Shown here piece after piece: positions 59,082-64,000 of a stretch of 64,000 nt of DNA (positions within the stretch are counted from its first letter, which is position 1; every line of letters begins with the position of its first letter). The notes under the pieces are model-generated. The model saw only the letters and a program-made list of their open reading frames with translations, ran no database searches and was not told where the DNA came from. The position numbers and the translations under genes were made by a program. The DNA lies in the NCBI GenBank assembly GCA_030512335.1, contig JAULSU010000004.1, forward strand, positions 992,001-1,056,000, given 5' to 3'. This DNA comes from Immersiella caudata (lineage: Eukaryota; Ascomycota; Sordariomycetes; Sordariales; Lasiosphaeriaceae).

Positions 59082-60184
59082 TTACTCGAGAAGAGCAGCA
59101 ATGCGCTCCTTAACACCCTCAGCGCGCTGGGCGTGGGTGAGCTTAGCCTTCTTGAACTTGAGCGACTCCTTCTTCCACTCAGCCTTGCTCTTGCCAGAGG
59201 TCTCCTGCTTCTTGAAGGGGTCCTCGCGGATGGCCTTGTGGGCCTCGGCGTAGAGATCCTCGAGGCCATCAGCCTCGATATCGTCGTCGATGTACTTCTG
59301 GAACTGGGACTTGTAGCGCTCCTCATCGTCGTCGGCGAGCGTCTCCATGTACTCAGCGACGTGGCCGCCGAAGATGTACTTCTTGAGAGTCTCGGCGTCC
59401 AGCTCCTTGGACTCAATGTCGTAGCCGGGGAAGCGGTTCTCGGAGTGGGGGATGAGGATACCACCGTCGGAGGCACCCTTCATGGCGCCGAAGACGCGGG
59501 CACCAGTGGAAGTGCGGGCAAGACCAACGTCCAGGTTGGCCTTGAAGGGGCGGCGCTCGCCATCGTCGGTCTCGGCAGCCTCGGTGAGGATGAACTCTCC
59601 ATCAGCCTCCTCGACACCGGCGAAGTCCTCGTCGAGGCCGAGCTTCTTGAGGACACGGCGGGCGATGAGCAGACCGGTAGCGTAGGCAGCGGCCCAGTTG
59701 GTGAGACCGTGCTCGATGCCGTAGGCCTTGAGCTCGTGGGAGTAGGCGGAGCAGAAGACCTTGTCGCCAGTGATCTCCGAGGTCACGATCTGCATGATGA
59801 TGTCGCGGTTGGTGAAGCGGACGACGAGGCGGTACTTGGGCGCATTGTACTTGTTCTTGGCCTGGGTGATGAGGCGCTTGCGAGCATAGTAGTCGGTCTT
59901 GCCCTCTCTTCTACGCTTGTACTTGGTCTGGTAGCGGCTGCGCGACAATGTTAGAAACCCAGCCCGTCCCCTCCTGAGTTTTTTTCTGGCAGCGCAGTGG
60001 GAATACTGCTTACCTGTAGTACGCGCTGTTCTTCACCAACTTGTGGAAGGTCTGATGTTCAAAATCCTCGAATCAGCAATTTGCGCTTCAGAATTTCCTT
60101 CCGAAGCATCTTGCATTGACTCTCAATGATTCCATTTCGATTGCAATTCCCGCAATGAGAACACGGCGGCATTCAACTTACCAT
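59082..60184 (-). CDS. RPL5: 60S ribosomal protein L5 (uL18)
   Basis: Exons 60184-60182 (the ATG only), 60051-60014 and 59937-59082 give 298 residues, the normal length. Motifs: FHKLVKNSAYYSRYQTKYKRRREGKTDYYARKRL, then RYTNRD-type RFTNRDIIMQI, GLTNWAAAYATGLL, GARVFGAMKGASDGG, and the C-terminal eukaryotic L5 extension (HKAIREDP, AEWKKESLKFKKAKLTHAQR). It binds 5S rRNA and is part of the central protuberance of the 60S subunit. The first intron (60181-60052, 130 bp) starts right after the ATG with GTAAGT. It is divergent from the HAD gene (415 bp between starts). Strong C-ending codon bias fits high expression. Confidence 0.96.
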
Positions 60185-60599
60185 TTTGACGGATTTGGCT
60201 GGGCGACTTGTCGATTCCGGCGTTGGTTGGTGGTGATCGGGAGAATGCGAAAATCAAAGGCAAAATTTTGGTGTGCGGAATTTCTGGTTGTAACCCCACA
60301 GCCCTAAGCGGTGGTGGGGGACGAAGGCGGTCAGCCAAAAGACCAGGGTGGGCGACGACGTTGCGCAGGTCGCCCAGGAGCGATTAGATAAGCTGTCTCT
60401 TGGCGCTCTGAGTGCAGCCGAGGTTCCCCGCCAAAAGAAAGCCGGCATCCGGCCAAGACAAGCCCGCGTTCCCCAGGTTCCGGCCGAGTTGACCACGGGT
60501 ATCTGCGATGAAGTGTGCATTGCTTAAATACCCAGCGTAGACGCTGCGATGTGGACGGAGGAATTCCCTGTCGAGGTTATTCTGGACTCCATTGACGAC
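60185..60599. promoter_or_regulatory. bidirectional promoter region of RPL5 and the HAD gene
   Basis: Gene-free 415 bp between divergent start codons. No TATA box seen. Confidence 0.4.
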
Positions 60600-61504
60600 A
60601 TGGCTCCCCCCAAACAGCCAAAAGTCATCCTCTTTGACATTGGCGGAGTCTGTGTAAGTGGCATCACCGGGGCCTTCCTCATGTACCTAACGTTTGGCAG
60701 GTAATCTCCCCCTTCCAGTCCATCCTCGACTACGAACTCAGCCGGGGAATCCCGCCAGGATGGGTCAACTATTCCATTTCCAAATCGGCGCCCTCTGGGT
60801 CCTGGCATCGTCTTGAGACGGGGCAGATCCCCATGGATGCCACCTTCTTCGCCGGGTTCAACCGCGACCTGCATGATGCCGCGCAGTGGAAAGCCTTCTA
60901 CAAGGCACAGCAGGCGAAGAACCCCTCGCTGCCTAAAGAAGTCCCGCCTGTTCCCGACGTCGACGGGGAGTGGCTCTTCTTCGACATGATGGCATCTGCT
61001 CGTGCTCCTGATCCCTGGATGTTTCCCGCCCTGCAGAAACTCGGGGAAAGTGGGAAGTTTATCGTTGCAGCCCTTAGCAATACCGTCATCTTCCCACCGG
61101 ATCATGAATATTCCCAGACAGACTTCTTCGAGGACCCGCTGCGGAGTCTCTTTGACGTATTCGTCTCATCAGCCCACGTCGGCTTGCGGAAGCCCGACCC
61201 CAAAATCTATCAGCTCGCCCTGGAGAAGGTGGACGAGTTTGCCAGAACGAACTTTGACTCTGAAAGGGGCAGGGAAGGAAACTGGGCATCGGGAGTCAAA
61301 GCGGAGGAAATTGTCTTTCTTGACGACATCGGCGAAAATCTGAAGGCAGCGAAGAACGCCGGATTTCAGACCATTAAAGTCCCGTTAGGTCGGGCATACA
61401 AAGCGGTCGAGCAACTGGAGGAGGTCACTGGTCTCGCCCTGGCAGGAAACCACCCTAAAATACCCATCAAGCCCAACTTCAAGGTCACAAAGGCCAAAAT
61501 CTAG
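60600..61504 (+). CDS. HAD-superfamily hydrolase (ACAD10 N-domain-like)
   Basis: Exons 60600-60653 and 60701-61504 (47-bp intron, GTAAGT, CTAAC branch) give 285 residues. HAD motif I is VILFDIGGV with D13 and is followed by VISPF. Motif II is in ALSNT, the motif III Lys in LRKPDPKIYQ, and motif IV is FLDDIGEN with two Asp. The cap region between I and II is helical and fits the group of the N-terminal domain of ACAD10 and epoxide hydrolases. The second motif I Asp is replaced by Gly (DIGG), as in this subgroup, so classical phosphatase activity may be weak or altered. An in-frame ATG at 60549 could add 17 residues. It is convergent with the GH3 gene (50 bp apart). Confidence 0.92.
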
Positions 61505-61554
61505 CCTCTTGATTTGCATCTCTATACACACACCGTCCATGCAATCCCAACTAA

Positions 61555-64000
61555 CTAGACACCCACCCACCAAAACGTCTCTCCCACCTTGAACGTCCCT
61601 TTCAGAGCTTTACCCTCCTTCAACTCACTGCTATCACTAACAATAACCTCATACTCGCCCTTCTCGGCACAGAACTTCCTCCTAAACTCGTCCCAGTAGC
61701 TCACCGCATACTTGGTCTCCACCTCCACCTTGACTCTCTCAGTCTGCCCCGGCTCCAACTCGACTTTCGCAAACCCCTTCAACTCCTTCACCGGCCTATT
61801 CACCGCCTGCGCCTTGGGCGGCGCCACATAAACCTGCACCACCTCCTTGCCCTTCACGCTTCCCGTATTCGTAACCGTCACCTCCACAACCACCTTCCCA
61901 TCCGCCTCACTCACCCCCAACCCCTCCAACCCAAACGTCGTATAACTCAACCCGTGCCCAAAAGGAAACAACACCTCTCTCTGCGCAAACTCATAGTACC
62001 GATACCCAACCCAGATATCCTCCCCGTACAGCGTGCGTCCCTTCTCCGCCCTCAAGTTCAAAAACGCCGGGTTATCGCTCAGCCGCTTCGGGAACGACAG
62101 CGGTAGCTTTCCCGACGGATTCTCATCCCCAAAGAGCACATCCGCAATCGCATTACCAGTCTCATTCCCGCCGTACCACGCCTGGATCAGACCCTTGACC
62201 TCGTCTATCCACGGCATCGCGACGGGTGTTCCGCTCTGCATGACCACCACCGTGTTGGGGTTCGCCTTGGCCACGGCGCTGATGAGTTGGTCCATGGCAC
62301 CGGGTAGATCCATGCTCTCGCGGTCGTGACCTTCGGTTTCCCAGTCGGCGTTGAGACCGGCGCAGATGATGACTTGCTCTGCGGAGGAAGCGAGGTCCAC
62401 AGCGCGGGCGATTTCCTCCTCGGGGGAGATGACGCGGCATCCGCCGATGCGGAGGCAGCCGCCGCCGTTGAGCTTTGCGGAGATTCCGGGGAGGGGGGAG
62501 GTCTCGGCGCTGCCGAACTCGACGCGGACGGTGCAAGTTTGGCCGGAGACGACCGGGATGGTTCCCTTTTCTTCGATGGTGCCGGAGTTGTAGAAGGCGG
62601 TGCCGAGGGTTTGGTTGACGGAGTTGTCGATGATGAGGTTATCGTCGACGAAGAGCTTGGCGGTGCCGCAGACGACGAGGCCGAATTCGTAAGTGCCGGT
62701 GAAGTCGGGGGTGAAGAGGCCGGTGAAGTTAGCGTACCAGGCGGGGGAGGTGATGTGGGGGTTGGTGTAGTCGACGAGGTGCATTTCGGTTTTGCTAACG
62801 GTGAGGGTGTCGACGGGGGTGCGGTCTTTGGTGGAAGGGGGGCTGTTGTAGACGTGCATTGTCATGCCAGGGGCGTTGGACGGGGTGGTGGTTTGGAAGC
62901 CCAACAGGGGAAGCATCTTGTGGGTATATGCTCCGGTGGTGTGCGCGGGAGGGGGAGTGGTGAGCTTCGCGGTAATGCCATCGTAAGGAGTCACAGCATA
63001 ATATGCTGCCAGAGAGGCTGAGCCGCCGCCGTGGAAGGTTGCGACTTTGGCGTTGGGGCCGATGACGACGGTCTGTGGATGTCAGCCTCCTGTAACCGCG
63101 GTACAGAGGGGATATTTTACCTTCTTGTCCTTCTTCAACGGCAACGCCCCCTCCTCATTCTTACACAACACCGCGCCCTCCACCGCAACCTTCCTCAACA
63201 GTTCCCCCGTCTCAGGCGTATCGCTCCCCCCCTCCTCCGCCCCGTCCGCAATCCCCGCCTTCGCACAAACCTTCACCAGACCCAACACCTTCCTAACCCT
63301 CTCGTCCAACACATCCCCCAACACCTTATCCGTATTCACACAAAACTGCAACAATTCTCCCCTAAATCTCGCCGGCCCCGGCATCTCCAAATCCAACCCC
63401 GTGTTCACCGCATCGCTGGTACTATACGTGCCCCACCAATCACTCATCACCAGCCCCTTAAACCCCCACTCCTCCCTCAACATCCCCTCGAGCAACTCCT
63501 TCGACTCAGAAACATACGTCCCATTCACCCCGTTATACGCCGTCATGACACACCCCGGCTCTGCATCCCTTACGCAGATCTGAAACGGTAGAGCGTAAAT
63601 TTCCCTCAGCGCTCTCGGCTGGACGATGCTCTGCACCGCGTTACGCCGATCTTCCTGGTCATTGCAAACAAAGTGCTTCATGGTGGCTTGCACGCCAGTC
63701 TCCTGGATACCACGGATCAGCGCGGCGGCGCCGAGGCCGGACAGGACGGGATCCTCGGAGAGGGATTCGAAGCCGCGGCCGCCGAGGGGGGAGCGCTGGG
63801 TGTTGATGGTGGGGCCGAGGATGACGTGGGCGCCTTTGGCGATGGATTCTTGGCCCATGGCGGTACCAGTGGTTTCGAGGAGGGAGGTGTTGAAGGTGGC
63901 GGCGAGGGAGGTGCCGCAGGGGAAGCAGGCGGCGGGAACACCGTTGAAGAATTTGGTGCCGCGGATGCCGTTGGGGCCGTCGGAGAAGCGCAGGGAGGGG
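61555..64000 (-). CDS. GH3 beta-glucosidase with PA14 domain (5' end outside the window)
   Basis: Exons 63121 to beyond 64000 (reading from base 63999) and 63072-61555, joined over a 48-bp intron (63120-63073), give the last 799 residues. The incoming part has the GH3 start motif FSDGPNGIRGTKFFNG, then MKHFVCNDQE. The nucleophile Asp is in LVMSDWWGTYS. The C-terminal half has the (alpha/beta)6 sandwich with a PA14 insertion (PAWYANFTGLFTPDFTGTYEFGLVVCG...LFVDDNLIIDNS), DRESMDLPGAMDQL with the acid/base region, VGYRYYEF, and FPFGHGLSYTTF, plus a final fibronectin-III-like domain. It hydrolyses terminal beta-linked glucose, as in cellobiose use or plant glucoside breakdown. No signal peptide can be judged. 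PA14-type fungal GH3 enzymes are often intracellular. Confidence 0.96.

Noticed and set aside
59133..59954. 273-codon plus-strand frame opposite RPL5
   Set aside because: Antisense of a highly biased ribosomal protein gene; Leu/Gly/Val-rich, without a domain.
62326..63021. 231-codon Gly/Val/Asp-rich plus-strand frame opposite the GH3 gene
   Set aside because: Antisense shadow; low-complexity composition.
1..64000. CRISPR array, bacterial operon or prophage features
   Set aside because: The window is eukaryotic nuclear DNA with spliceosomal introns; no regularly spaced repeats were seen.

Overview
The window looks like nuclear DNA of a filamentous ascomycete (Pezizomycotina, most likely Sordariomycete-like). 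Genes carry short introns of about 45-145 bp with GT..AG ends and CTAAC/CTGAC branch sites. Intergenic stretches are long, tRNA genes are scattered and some have introns, and the gene content is fungal: a cell-wall-integrity MAP kinase, an ascomycete multicopper oxidase, a DUF3455 secreted protein, and an LRR protein of the type called Mhp1 in moulds. I rebuilt gene models by hand from open frames, splice signals and family motifs. Spliced coordinates are given in each entry.

Left part (1-16.5 kb): the 3' end of an unrecognised gene is followed by a cluster of decayed genes: an Hsp70-like ATPase relic, a small two-exon ORF, and a Ser/Thr kinase with three frameshifts but intact introns. Next come a clean three-exon multicopper oxidase (5.07-7.03 kb, minus), about 5 kb without genes that contains a 216-bp foldback element, and a tRNA cluster at 12.25-13.81 kb. 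The cluster holds ordinary tRNA-Gly(GCC) and tRNA-Thr(AGT) plus two leucine-type, long-variable-arm tRNAs whose anticodon loops read CGG and AGG (proline codons). A broken intradiol dioxygenase pseudogene follows.

Middle (16.5-43.8 kb): an MDR oxidoreductase and two thioesterase-superfamily genes sit together at 16.5-20.6 kb. After 8.6 kb without genes come a secreted DUF3455 protein, an Slt2/Mps1-type MAP kinase (TEY), a low-molecular-weight tyrosine phosphatase with a GC-AG intron, a KpsF/GutQ-like SIS-domain protein, a WKF-domain nucleolar-type protein, and proteasome subunit alpha-1 (SCL1), which is divergent from the WKF gene.

Right part (43.8-64 kb): a four-exon hypothetical gene, a TMEM234-family membrane protein, an F-box protein with a 3' frameshift, a 1161-residue LRR protein, ribosomal protein L5 (uL18) whose first coding exon is only the ATG, a HAD-family hydrolase divergent from it, and the 3' part of a GH3 beta-glucosidase with a PA14 insertion that runs off the window.

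No operon-like logic is expected. Shared intergenic regions that could act as bidirectional promoters lie between the two thioesterase-fold genes, between the WKF and SCL1 genes, between the TMEM234 and F-box genes, and between the RPL5 and HAD genes. The most unusual observation is the pair of leucine-scaffold tRNAs with proline anticodons.
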